Positions 17,159 through 24,426 of a stretch of 64,000 nucleotides of DNA are shown here, in pieces; positions within the stretch are counted from its first letter, which is position 1, and each line of letters starts with the position of its first letter. The stretch lies in NCBI GenBank assembly GCA_038125725.1, contig JAYPEK010000008.1, positions 1-64,000 of the forward strand, written 5' to 3'. This DNA is from TMED8 sp038125725. GTDB lineage: Bacteria; Pseudomonadota; Alphaproteobacteria; Rhodospirillales; Casp-alpha2. A program made the translations under genes and the position numbers. Under the pieces are notes generated by a model. The model saw only the letters and a program-made list of their open reading frames with translations. It searched no databases and was not told the origin of the DNA.

Positions 17159-18019
17159 ATGGACGACGCGCCGCTTGCCGTCTTCGCGCCGGCCAAGGTC
17201 AATCTCTATCTGCACGTCACCGGCCGCCGCGACGACGGCTACCATGAACTGGAAAGCCTGGTGGTGTTCGCCGATGTCGGTGACTGCGTTACCGCCGAGG
17301 CCGCGAGCGATCTGAGCCTTCGCGTCACCGGGCCGCAGGCTGCGGGGCTGAGCGCCGGCGACGACAACCTGGTGATGCGTGCGGCGGATGCGCTCTGTGC
17401 GCGCACCGGGGTCCCGGCCGGCGCGGCACTGACGCTGGAAAAAGTATTGCCGGTGGCGTCGGGGATCGGCGGCGGTTCGGCCGATGCGGCGGCCGCCTTG
17501 AAGGCATTGGTGCGGCTTTGGGGTATCCATCCCGGCGAGCACGACCTGAGCGGCCTGGCCCTTGATCTCGGTGCCGACGTGCCGGTCTGCCTGGCCGGGC
17601 GCGCGGCGGTGATGTCCGGCATCGGCGAGCGGCTGGAGTTCGTCGAGTTGCTGGCGCCGCTCGCCGCCGTCCTGGTCAATCCGGGCGTGGCGGTGTCGAC
17701 GCCGGCCGTGTTTAAGGCCCGGCAGGGTCCATTTTCGGAACCGATGGCGGACCCATTGCCCGCCGACCCCGAGGCCATGCTTGGCTATCTAGAAGCGCGG
17801 CGGAACGATTTGGAATCCCCCGCCTTGCAACTCGCGCCGGTTATCGGCGAGGTGCTGGAAGCATTGCGTGCGACGCAAGGATGTGGGCTGGCGCGCATGT
17901 CTGGCAGCGGCGCCACTTGCTTCGGCCTGTTTACTGACCGCGCCGCCGCCGAAGCGGCGGCGGCCGCGCTTTCCGGGGCGCGCCCCGATTGGTGGGTCAC
18001 GTCTACCATGCTCGGTTGA
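17159..18019 (+). CDS. ispE: 4-diphosphocytidyl-2-C-methyl-D-erythritol kinase
   Basis: 286-residue GHMP kinase that phosphorylates CDP-methylerythritol in the non-mevalonate isoprenoid pathway. The N-terminal FAPAKVNLYLHVTGRRDDGYH contains the conserved Lys13, the ATP loop is PVASGIGGGSADAAAAL (~98-114), and the catalytic Asp lies in LDLGADVPVCLAGRAA. The C-terminal MSGSGATCFGLF is the third GHMP motif. Length is normal. It follows the TPR gene by 10 bp and precedes tRNA-Gln. Confidence 0.96.
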   Translation: MDDAPLAVFAPAKVNLYLHVTGRRDDGYHELESLVVFADVGDCVTAEAASDLSLRVTGPQAAGLSAGDDNLVMRAADALCARTGVPAGAALTLEKVLPVASGIGGGSADAAAALKALVRLWGIHPGEHDLSGLALDLGADVPVCLAGRAAVMSGIGERLEFVELLAPLAAVLVNPGVAVSTPAVFKARQGPFSEPMADPLPADPEAMLGYLEARRNDLESPALQLAPVIGEVLEALRATQGCGLARMSGSGATCFGLFTDRAAAEAAAAALSGARPDWWVTSTMLG

Positions 18020-18118
18020 ACGGGCATGCTTGGAGGGCTGTGAGGGCCGGCAAGGGCGGCCTTGCGATGGCTGGAAATTCCTCTTATGTTGCGCGCGCTG
18101 ATCGCGTTTTTCGGCGAA

Positions 18119-18194
18119 TGGGGCGTGGCCAAGTGGTTAAGGCACCGGTTTTTGGTATCGGCATTCGGAGGTTCGAATCCTCCCGCCCCAGCCA
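18119..18194 (+). tRNA. tRNA-Gln (anticodon UUG)
   Basis: Cloverleaf folded by eye: acceptor arms 18119-18125 (TGGGGCG) and 18184-18190 (CGCCCCA), a five-pair anticodon stem 18145-18149/18157-18161, anticodon TTG at 18152-18154, and T-loop GGTTCGAATCC. The discriminator is G18191 and CCA is encoded at 18192-18194. The 3' end lies 32 bp before the left end of the Tn7-like element. The tRNA itself is intact. Confidence 0.95.
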
Positions 18195-18226
18195 CCGCGC
18201 AGACGGTTTCCGTAATCCCTGATTTG

Positions 18227-18242
18227 TGTAGGAAACGGCACT
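18227..18242 (+). repeat. Left terminal inverted repeat of the Tn7-like element
   Basis: TGTAGGAAACGGCACT, preceded by ATTTG (target duplication). It matches the right end in 15 of 16 positions, and similarity continues with a one-base gap through a GTTTTT run. Confidence 0.88.
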
Positions 18243-18675
18243 GTTTTTTAAAAACGGGTGTCAGAATCCCGTATAGATGATCAGGGTCCGCTTTACTTGA
18301 TCAATATCCCATTTTAAATGATCGAGGAATACAGCAACCAATTGATATAATGTAAGTTTCTCGAATTTCGATTCTCGCGATTCGCGTTAGGGTTCATTTA
18401 AGCCTTAGGTTCCGTCGCTATTGCCACGAAGGAACAAACCTAAATGAAGTTCATGAGAGAATTTAGAGAATCTAAATTTGGCTAAATTCACGTAATGCCT
18501 TCACAAAGGCTTGATCCGCACCCGCCTTTGCTCCAGTCAATGAACTACGAGTAGCGGAAATTATTTTCAGCGAATTGACGACGATCAGTGCGGCGTAGAC
18601 GCTAAGGCGTAAAATCTCACCCGTTTGTTTCGGGGAGATGCGGCATTTTCGTAGCGGAAAGCCGTCAATTCGAAC
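18243..18675 (+). other. Non-coding left end of the Tn7-like element
   Basis: About 430 bp with no convincing gene. TGATC occurs at 18278, 18298 and 18319 at ~20-bp intervals, which could mark degenerate TnsB-binding repeats. Closer to tniQ, GTAGCGGAAA occurs twice exactly 100 bp apart (18551 and 18651). Each copy is followed by one half of an inverted pair, CGAATTGACG (18571-18580) and CGTCAATTCG (18663-18672). No CRISPR-like repeat-spacer pattern was found. Confidence 0.5.
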
Positions 18676-19956
18676 GTGTATCAACAATCTATCAGGAAGG
18701 ATCTATGGCCAATCCGCCCTCAGCCAATGGCGGACGAGACCTTCGGTTCGTGGTTTGCACGGGTCGCTTGGGCGAACAGAGTCACTGCAACAGAACTTCA
18801 CGCTATTTCGTTGCCTGGGGCACGTATGCATCGACGTGACTTGGATCGGCTCGCCGAGGCCGAGTTAGTCGAAAGCGTCGCCAAACACACTGGGGTCTCG
18901 GTCGACGATCTCATAAACCGCACCTTCCAATACTGGAGTGGCCGGCTTTTTGAAACCGATGATCATCGGGCCAAATTGATATGGTTGACGCCGGCGGGGC
19001 AGGTCGAGACGAAACGATGTTTCGGACAGCAGCTTTGCCCGAAATGTCTGTCTGCACACCGTGAACCGTATTTGGTTCAGCATTGGCGTTTGGGGTTCGT
19101 AACATCATGTGACGTTCATGGGGTTCTACTAGTCGACCGCTGTCCGCAATGTCACTCGCCTATTCAGCCACTTTATCATGCCGCCCCTTATGGTGTGACC
19201 GTCGCAGATTGCTGGAATTGCGGTTTCGATCTTCGGGATGCGCCAGTTGAGCAGGCGTTGGAGTTTCCTCGCCAAAATGACTTGGTTCAAATTGCTGAGC
19301 GAGGTTGGGCCGTTCTAGGTGACGAGAGGATCTTATATTCAATCTCGTTTTTTCGACTTCTGTGGACGATCTACAGGTTGTTGGCGACTGGGCGGTTCGC
19401 TTTTTCGCTGCGGCAAAATGCGGACAAGAGAATACCTCCCTCTTCAATTCCGACCATCAAGGAAGTCGAGCGCTTGAACCCACGATGCCGTCGCGCGCTC
19501 TTGGGAATGGCAATGACGTTTCTCGATGACTGGCCGAATCGATTTGTCGATGCATGCAGGGAGATTGGAATTTCGAGCCGTGTTCTGATCAAGGACCGGG
19601 CTCAAGTCCCTCACGTACTCTGGGAAGTTGCCCGCACGCATCTCTCGGAACCGAACGTCCAGGTGTCCCAGGCGGAGATTTTGGCGGCAAAGCGATTTCT
19701 CAAGAAGCGAGGAGTGGTTGCCACAGGGCGAAACCTTTCAGAGGTTCTTGGAGCCAAGTTCGAATCCCATCGGCAGCTTGCGTTGCCGGCAAAGGTTTCA
19801 TGCGCCTGGGGTGAGCACCGGTACTGGAAACTGGATGGTGTTTCCGCCGCCGTACGGGCAAATGCACGGAAAGCGGCGCATCGTGAAAGAGAGAGAGTTG
19901 GTCCGTGGGTTGAAAAAATCCTACAGGATGCCTTAAGGCGAAAAGGCTTCCTATAA
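18676..19956 (+). CDS. tniQ: TniQ/TnsD family transposition target-site selector
   Basis: 426-residue protein. TniQ/TnsD proteins bind the target DNA or a guide complex and recruit the TnsC ATPase. The N-terminal signature is clear: WPIRPQPMADETFGSWFARV, then AWANRV. Zinc-ribbon ligands follow: C121-x2-C124, C145-x2-H148, C156-x2-C159 and C179-x2-C182. The C-terminal half is helical, basic and of unknown specificity. GTG 18676 is the only start that keeps the WPIRPQP motif. The frame has no stop or frameshift, unlike its neighbours, so it may still be made. The size is closer to TniQ than to long TnsD proteins. Codon use and AT content differ from surrounding host genes. Confidence 0.88.
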   Translation: MYQQSIRKDLWPIRPQPMADETFGSWFARVAWANRVTATELHAISLPGARMHRRDLDRLAEAELVESVAKHTGVSVDDLINRTFQYWSGRLFETDDHRAKLIWLTPAGQVETKRCFGQQLCPKCLSAHREPYLVQHWRLGFVTSCDVHGVLLVDRCPQCHSPIQPLYHAAPYGVTVADCWNCGFDLRDAPVEQALEFPRQNDLVQIAERGWAVLGDERILYSISFFRLLWTIYRLLATGRFAFSLRQNADKRIPPSSIPTIKEVERLNPRCRRALLGMAMTFLDDWPNRFVDACREIGISSRVLIKDRAQVPHVLWEVARTHLSEPNVQVSQAEILAAKRFLKKRGVVATGRNLSEVLGAKFESHRQLALPAKVSCAWGEHRYWKLDGVSAAVRANARKAAHRERERVGPWVEKILQDALRRKGFL

Positions 19957-19963
19957 TCAATAT

Positions 19964-20224
19964 ATGGTAGTAAAGTCAGAATTCGGCCGAATATTTAGTA
20001 CTCCATGGGAAGGTCTGGTGCCTGTTCGCAAAATCCCAATCAGTTATTCATCCGTGACGGGACGATATGTCTTGCCTGACGGGTCGACTGTTGGCTTCGA
20101 GTCCACGTTGGAGCGGGATTTTATCACCCTAATGAAGCTATGCAACTCGACTGTCCGTCGCCAGCTGACGAATATGATTTCGTTGATGAGATGCACCGGC
20201 TATCAGGCGGGCTTACGGGAGTGA
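19964..20224 (+). pseudogene. tnsA: 5' remnant of tnsA (transposon end-cleaving endonuclease)
   Basis: Starts 7 bp after tniQ. Residues 1-62 match the TnsA N-terminus: VRKIPISYSSVTGRYVLPDG, then STVGFESTLERDFITLM, where Glu46 corresponds to the first catalytic acid of TnsA nucleases. After about base 20145 the frame ceases to look like TnsA and ends at a stop at 20222-20224. The remaining catalytic Asp and Gln-x-Lys residues are absent. TnsA would cut the 5' ends during cut-and-paste transposition, so its presence places the ancestor with Tn7-like rather than Tn5053-like elements. This fragment cannot be active. Confidence 0.75.
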
Positions 20225-20322
20225 CGAAACGGCTGATCGCTGAAGCGGCTTGTGCATTCGTGGAGGGAGCGGAAACAAAGTTCGACAAAACGATTCTTAG
20301 GCCGATTGCCAAAGCAATGTAG
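20140..20322 (+). pseudogene. 3' remnant of tnsC/tniB AAA+ ATPase gene
   Basis: In the +1 frame relative to the tnsA remnant, about 55 codons read as the C-terminus of a TnsC/TniB-type AAA+ regulator: DEYDFVDEMHRLSGGL, then TGVTKRLIAEAACAFVEGAE, ending at TAG 20320-20322. The Ser-Gly-Gly-Leu-x-Gly followed by an Ala-rich helix is the typical C-terminal helical lid. The Walker motifs are gone. The simplest reading is an internal deletion joining codon ~60 of tnsA to the last ~55 codons of tnsC, removing tnsB entirely. The ATG at 20140 is probably fortuitous. Confidence 0.65.
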
Positions 20323-20540
20323 CAAGTCAGTTCGAGGGAAAGTACTTTCCTCGCACCGTGGAGCAATCAAACCTGAGCCACTAGCGCAATACATTGTTCT
20401 TAAACAATATATGTCAGCTGGCTCACGAAAAACATTAAAGCACAGAAGCAGTTTATTGCGAGTTTCTAAAAATTAGAACGCCGAACTTTAAAAAGAGAAA
20501 ACCGCAAATACCCCTGAAATTGGCCGAGCTAGTAAAAACT
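20323..20540 (+). other. Non-coding right end of the Tn7-like element
   Basis: AT-rich 218 bp between the tnsC remnant stop and the right terminal repeat. It contains a small inverted repeat ATTGTT/AACAAT at 20393-20408. I see no gene and no recognisable passenger. Confidence 0.5.
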
Positions 20541-20556
20541 AGTGTCGTTTCCTACA
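20541..20556 (-). repeat. Right terminal inverted repeat of the Tn7-like element
   Basis: On the minus strand it reads TGTAGGAAACGACACT and is flanked outside by ATTTG (20557-20561), the second copy of the target duplication. Confidence 0.88.
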
Positions 20557-20563
20557 ATTTGAC

Positions 20564-21172
20564 CTAGCGCGGGCGCTTGAACGCTTTTCTGGCGCGCTCC
20601 ACCTCGTTGCGGGTGACGCATTCATGGATATGGTCGTTGAACAGGCCCATGGCCTGCATGAAGGCGTAGACGGTGGTCGGGCCGACGAACTTCCAGCCGC
20701 GTTTCTTCAAGTCCTTCGAAATCGCCACCGAGATATCCGAGGTCGAGGCCGTCTGCGGCGCGCCCAGGTCTTCCGGTTTCGGCTCATGGCGCCAGAAATA
20801 GGCGGCGAGGGAACCTTCGTCCCGGATCATTTCCTGGGCGCGCTTGGCGTTGTTGATGGTGGCCTCGATCTTGCCCCGATGGCGGATGATGCCTTCGTTC
20901 TTGAGCAGGCGCTTGACATCACGGGCGGTGAACTTGGCCACCTTGTCGAAATCGAAGTCCTTAAAAGCGGCGCGGAAGTTTTCTCGCTTGGCCAAAATGG
21001 TGCGCCAACTGAGGCCGGACTGGAATCCCTCCAGGCAGATCTTTTCGAACAGCCGCCTGTCGTCGCCGACGGGAAAGCCCCATTCGTTGTCGTGATAGGC
21101 GACATAGTCGGGCGTCGCGGCGCACCAGTGGCAGCGCGGCTTGCCGTCGGGTCCGGTGAAGGTCTTGGCCAT
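20564..21172 (-). CDS. tag: DNA-3-methyladenine glycosylase I
   Basis: 202-residue base-excision repair enzyme that removes 3-methyladenine from DNA. The family landmarks are all present: the zinc ligands in RCHWC and YHDNEWG (Cys14, His27) and in NDHIHEC near the C-terminus, the pocket glutamate Glu48 in LEGFQSGLSW, and NEGIIRHRGKIEATINNA. Length is typical. The Tn7-like element ends 3 bp beyond its stop codon but leaves the gene intact. It lies downstream of the YciI-like gene on the same strand. Confidence 0.96.
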   Translation of the reverse strand: MAKTFTGPDGKPRCHWCAATPDYVAYHDNEWGFPVGDDRRLFEKICLEGFQSGLSWRTILAKRENFRAAFKDFDFDKVAKFTARDVKRLLKNEGIIRHRGKIEATINNAKRAQEMIRDEGSLAAYFWRHEPKPEDLGAPQTASTSDISVAISKDLKKRGWKFVGPTTVYAFMQAMGLFNDHIHECVTRNEVERARKAFKRPR

Positions 21173-21206
21173 ACGTGTCGTTCCTTTTGGCTGTTGCGGG
21201 TCGGCG

Positions 21207-21494
21207 TCAGGTGCCGAGAAATTCGAGCCGGGGGTCGGTCATGGAAGTGTCGAGCTGCAGAATTTCCGGCGCCACCACCCCTTCGGCGACGAAGGGATCC
21301 GCATCGACCCGGACCTGCAGGTCGGCGAGCGTTCCCCCATGCGCCAGGATGCCGCCGCCGAGACCCGGCTGCAACGACCCGGCGGCCAGGAACACGCCGT
21401 CGTCGAAACCCTGCTTGAGCCAGGCTTTGTGTCCTTCCAAAAAGGTGCCGGCCCGGTCGCGATTGTCCGAGAATTTGAGAAGTACGATGAACAT
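21207..21494 (-). CDS. YciI family protein
   Basis: 95-residue dimeric alpha+beta barrel protein of the YciI type, starting MFIVLLKFSDNRDRA. The conserved His lies in EGHKAWLKQGFDDG, and the C-terminal strand pattern (VRVDADPFVAEGVV) fits the family. The start at ATG 21494 is preceded by GGGAGGGAG, a strong ribosome-binding site. The function of YciI proteins is poorly defined. It lies 23 bp after the TetR gene and before tag, all on the minus strand, so they may be cotranscribed. Confidence 0.88.
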   Translation of the reverse strand: MFIVLLKFSDNRDRAGTFLEGHKAWLKQGFDDGVFLAAGSLQPGLGGGILAHGGTLADLQVRVDADPFVAEGVVAPEILQLDTSMTDPRLEFLGT

Positions 21495-21517
21495 GACGGT
21501 CTCCCTCCCGTGGTTAT

Positions 21518-22111
21518 TCATGCCCGGCAGTCGGGGCATGTTTCGCCGTGCGTGTAGTCGTCCAGCCAGGCGCAGGCGGCCGCCACCTCGCGGCGGATGA
21601 AGGTCTCGTCGGGGAAGGCGTTCATTACCGTCGCGACGCCTTGGCTGCGGACCAGCAGGTGCATGGCGAGGGCATCTGCCTCCGTTTCGTGGCCGAGCGC
21701 CCGGAACTGTGCCGCCAGCCAGTCCCGGAACAGCGTGAACAGCGCCCGCGCATCGCGCCTGGACGCATGGTTCAGCTTCGCCAGTTCCGTCGTCAGGGTG
21801 CCGACCGGACAGCCGTAGCGCTTAATCTTGGATTTGTTGGCAATCAGGATGTGAATGAAACTGCGTATGCGGGCTGCCGGCGTCGCGCCGTCGGCCTCCC
21901 AGGCGGCGAGCATGGCGCGGGTATCGGCGAGGCGCGCCTCGATGACGGCATCCAGGATCTCGTCCTTGGCCTTGAAGTAGTAATAAAAATTGCCGCGCGA
22001 GATGTTGACCGCATCGGCGATGTCGGTAAACGAGGTGGCGTCGAAACCATGCTGATAGAACAGCATGTTTGCAGTCTCGATGATGCGCCTGCGCGTGCTG
22101 TTGGGTTGCAT
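21518..22111 (-). CDS. TetR/AcrR family transcriptional regulator
   Basis: 197-residue one-component repressor. The helix-turn-helix spans residues ~6-50: RRRIIETANMLFYQHG, then TSFTDIADAVNISRGNFYYY. The C-terminal ligand domain has a TetR-like helical pattern and several Cys near the end (CAWLDDYTHGETCPDC), similar to YcdC/TetR_C_11-type regulators. The upstream region has two dyads, so autoregulation is likely. The YciI-like gene and possibly tag are downstream on the same strand. Confidence 0.9.
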   Translation of the reverse strand: MQPNSTRRRIIETANMLFYQHGFDATSFTDIADAVNISRGNFYYYFKAKDEILDAVIEARLADTRAMLAAWEADGATPAARIRSFIHILIANKSKIKRYGCPVGTLTTELAKLNHASRRDARALFTLFRDWLAAQFRALGHETEADALAMHLLVRSQGVATVMNAFPDETFIRREVAAACAWLDDYTHGETCPDCRA

Positions 22112-22134
22112 GGAATCCGAGTGTTCTCAGGAAA

Positions 22135-22170
22135 TTTGGATGATTGTCCAAATTTATAGGACAAATGTCC
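22135..22170 (-). promoter_or_regulatory. Tandem palindromes upstream of the TetR gene (candidate operators)
   Basis: Two dyads lie 24-60 bp upstream of the start codon: TTTGGA-N6-TCCAAA at 22135-22152, and GGAC-AAAT-GTCC at 22159-22170. Both share the half-site TGTCCAAA/TTTGGACA. TetR proteins usually bind such symmetric sites and repress their own promoter. Confidence 0.55.
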
Positions 22171-22191
22171 AAATCAGTCAAGATGGGCGGT

Positions 22192-24168
22192 TCAGTCGGT
22201 GCTGGCCAGCTCGATCTGCTTCAACAGGTCGTTGATTGCATCATCGTTTGGCGGTTCCGAGGGTTCGGGATCGGTGACGTCCGCGCCAGGGGATGCACCG
22301 CCGCCGCTTCCAGGTGCGGCCGGGACGTGAACAGCTTCGCCCAGCACTTCGTTGATGGCGAGCAGAAGTTCACGCTGGTCGATGGGCTTGGTGACGCAGC
22401 CGTCCATGCCGGCGGCGCGGTACTCGGCCACGTGGTCCTTTAGCGCATCGGCGGTTACCGCCAGGACCGGGATGCGGGCTTTCGGCCCGTCCATGCGGCG
22501 GATTGGCTGGGTCGCCTCGGGGCCGCTCATTTCCGGCATGCGCACGTCCATTAAGATCAGGTCGAAAACGCCGTTTTCCAGCGCCGTTACCGCCTGGGCG
22601 CCGTTGCCGACGAGTAGCGTCCGGTGGCCGAAGGCGCCGACGCTGGCCTGCAGGATCATCTGGTTGATACGGTTGTCCTCGGCGATGAGAATATTGAGCG
22701 CCCGGGTGGCGGTGAAATCGTTGACGTCGTCGCCGAATTCTTCCTCCGCCACCTCGCCCTCGGCGGGTCGGTAGGGCAGGGTGAACCAGAACCGGCTGCC
22801 CTTGCCGGGTTCGCTCTCCACGCCGATTTCGCCGCCCATCAGCTCTACCAACCGGCGGCTGATGGCGAGGCCTAGCCCGGTGCCTTCGAACCGGCGCGAG
22901 ATCGATGCGTCCGCCTGCTGGAAGCGCTGGAATAGATTTCCCTGGACGTCGGGATCGATGCCGATGCCGGTGTCCTCGACGACGAACCGGAGACATGGTG
23001 CCGAGTTGGCGTCGTCGGTCAGGCGCGCTTCCAGGCGGACGTGCCCGCGTTCCGTGAACTTGAAGGCGTTGCCGACGATGTTGAACAGTACCTGGCGGAT
23101 ACGCGTGGGGTCGGCGTGAACGCCTTCGGGAAGATCGTCGGCGATATCGAGAATGGCCGCCACCGGTTGGTCGCCTTCGCGGGTTTTCTCGAACATGGAG
23201 AAGGCTTCATTGATCAGGCGCGGCAGGTGGAAATCGACGTTCTCGATCGCCATGCGGCCGGCTTCCAGCTTCGACATGTCGAGAATATCGTTGATGACGC
23301 GCAGCAAGGCATGGGTGGAGCTTTTGATCCGCAGAACCTTGTCGCGGCTATCGGCGGAAAGCCTATCCTTGAGCAGCAGATCGGCGAAGCCGATGACACC
23401 GGTCATGGGGGTGCGGATTTCGTGGCCCATGGCGGCCAGGAACTCGGACTTAGCTTTGTTGCCGGCTTCCGCCTGGTCTTTGGCTTGCGTCAGATCGTCG
23501 AAGGCCTGCTGCAATTGTGCCTCGAACGGCCGGAACAGGGAGATCAGCACCAGGACCAGGGTGAAGATGGTCACCAGCCAAATCGCCAGCGCCACGGTTT
23601 CGATTCGGTCGATGGCCGTCGCGGCGATCCGCTCGTATTCGTCGACGGCGGACCCGAACAAGGGTTCCAGCACGTTCGGTCCATAAGTGGTAAGGAACAG
23701 GAATGCCGCATCGTTCGGATGCAACGTGCCGAACGCCCTGCCGTGCAGGACATTGGCATGCTCTAGATAGCTATTGACCGCCGCGTTGAGACCGAAGGCC
23801 TGATCGAAATAAACCTCGCGCAGTGCCGGCGTCATCACCATGGGCAGGTCGCCGTCGCTGTCATCGGTGCCGACCAATGCCGCGTGGGTACGGGTCATGG
23901 CGTTGATGGCGCGGTTCAGTTCGCTGCGCGCGGTGGCAAACTCCGTCTCGTCATCGGTGGTTGTCATCACCGTGGCGAAATAGGCGATCCGGTTGGTAAG
24001 CCCCAACTGCTGGCTTGCGAAACCGATCAGCCGCGAGTGGTCGGCTTGCGCGACGACCACGTATTTCATCACTAGCCAAGAAGCCGTGACAAGGAGCGCA
24101 ATGGCGCCGAGACAAATCAGATATCGGGATCGCAACCCCCAGCGGGCGTCGAATTTGGATTTGGGCAT
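22192..24168 (-). CDS. Hybrid sensor histidine kinase/response regulator
   Basis: 658-residue membrane kinase. Transmembrane helices lie at ~16-38 and ~191-213. The periplasmic part between them starts SRLIGFASQQLGLTNRIAYF, which resembles PilJ-type sensor domains. HisKA has the phospho-acceptor His249 (AAMGHEIRTPMTG). The ATPase domain has N367 (FNIVGNAFKF), VEDTGIGIDP and FEGTGLGLAISRRL. A receiver with phospho-acceptor Asp541 (LILMDVRMPEMSG) follows, and the tail is Pro/Gly-rich. There is no Hpt domain, so phosphotransfer to another protein is expected. Its layout closely parallels the kinase at 55.6-57.7 kb. The signal is unknown. Confidence 0.92.
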   Translation of the reverse strand: MPKSKFDARWGLRSRYLICLGAIALLVTASWLVMKYVVVAQADHSRLIGFASQQLGLTNRIAYFATVMTTTDDETEFATARSELNRAINAMTRTHAALVGTDDSDGDLPMVMTPALREVYFDQAFGLNAAVNSYLEHANVLHGRAFGTLHPNDAAFLFLTTYGPNVLEPLFGSAVDEYERIAATAIDRIETVALAIWLVTIFTLVLVLISLFRPFEAQLQQAFDDLTQAKDQAEAGNKAKSEFLAAMGHEIRTPMTGVIGFADLLLKDRLSADSRDKVLRIKSSTHALLRVINDILDMSKLEAGRMAIENVDFHLPRLINEAFSMFEKTREGDQPVAAILDIADDLPEGVHADPTRIRQVLFNIVGNAFKFTERGHVRLEARLTDDANSAPCLRFVVEDTGIGIDPDVQGNLFQRFQQADASISRRFEGTGLGLAISRRLVELMGGEIGVESEPGKGSRFWFTLPYRPAEGEVAEEEFGDDVNDFTATRALNILIAEDNRINQMILQASVGAFGHRTLLVGNGAQAVTALENGVFDLILMDVRMPEMSGPEATQPIRRMDGPKARIPVLAVTADALKDHVAEYRAAGMDGCVTKPIDQRELLLAINEVLGEAVHVPAAPGSGGGASPGADVTDPEPSEPPNDDAINDLLKQIELASTD

Positions 24169-24311
24169 TGCGTCGCTTTCCGCGCCATGCGCGGTTCCTA
24201 GGTAACCTGAACCTATAATTTTAGCGGCCGGTCCTTTGAACTTTTATGACGACGCGGAATTTTGCCGGAGCCAGAAAAAACGGTTGCGCGCCAAATGAGT
24301 CCGTCCTAGTC

Positions 24312-24334
24312 TATAATTGTTATGTGGTATACCA
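24312..24334 (+). promoter_or_regulatory. Promoter with GntR-type palindromic operator
   Basis: TATAAT at 24312-24317 is followed 7 bp later by the perfect palindrome TGGTATACCA (24325-24334), where transcription should start. FadR/FCD-type GntR regulators bind short dyads of the form TGGTnnACCA, so this is a likely operator for one or both GntR proteins of the oxalate locus. No good -35 element was found. Confidence 0.55.
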
Positions 24335-24426
24335 GATAACCGATGCTGTAGCGGAAGCGGCGGAAAGCCGCGATACAGCCGGATGAAACAGGGACGGCGG
24401 TGGCTTGGCCACCACAGATATCAATG

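Larger units (their letters stand above)
18227..20556 (+). mobile_element. Defective Tn7-like transposon with intact ends
   Basis: A 2,330-bp AT-richer island. It is bounded by terminal inverted repeats that start with TGT and end with ACA: 18227-18242 reads TGTAGGAAACGGCACT and the reverse complement of 20541-20556 reads TGTAGGAAACGACACT (15 of 16 identical). Directly outside both ends is the same 5-bp sequence ATTTG (18222-18226 and 20557-20561), a target duplication of the length Tn7-like elements make. Inside are a complete tniQ, the 5' part of tnsA and the 3' part of a tnsC/tniB ATPase gene. The tnsB transposase is missing. Insertion is 32 bp past tRNA-Gln and 3 bp past the tag stop codon. 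No cas genes or CRISPR array are present. It can no longer move by itself but could be mobilised in trans. Confidence 0.88.

Noticed and set aside
18472..18687. 71-codon minus-strand frame at the left end of the Tn7-like element
   Set aside because: No similarity I can see, no ribosome-binding site and it overlaps the tniQ start; not supported as passenger gene.
18243..20540. CRISPR array or cas genes inside the Tn7-like element
   Set aside because: I looked for repeat-spacer units and Cas motifs on both strands and found none, so it is not called a CRISPR-associated transposon.
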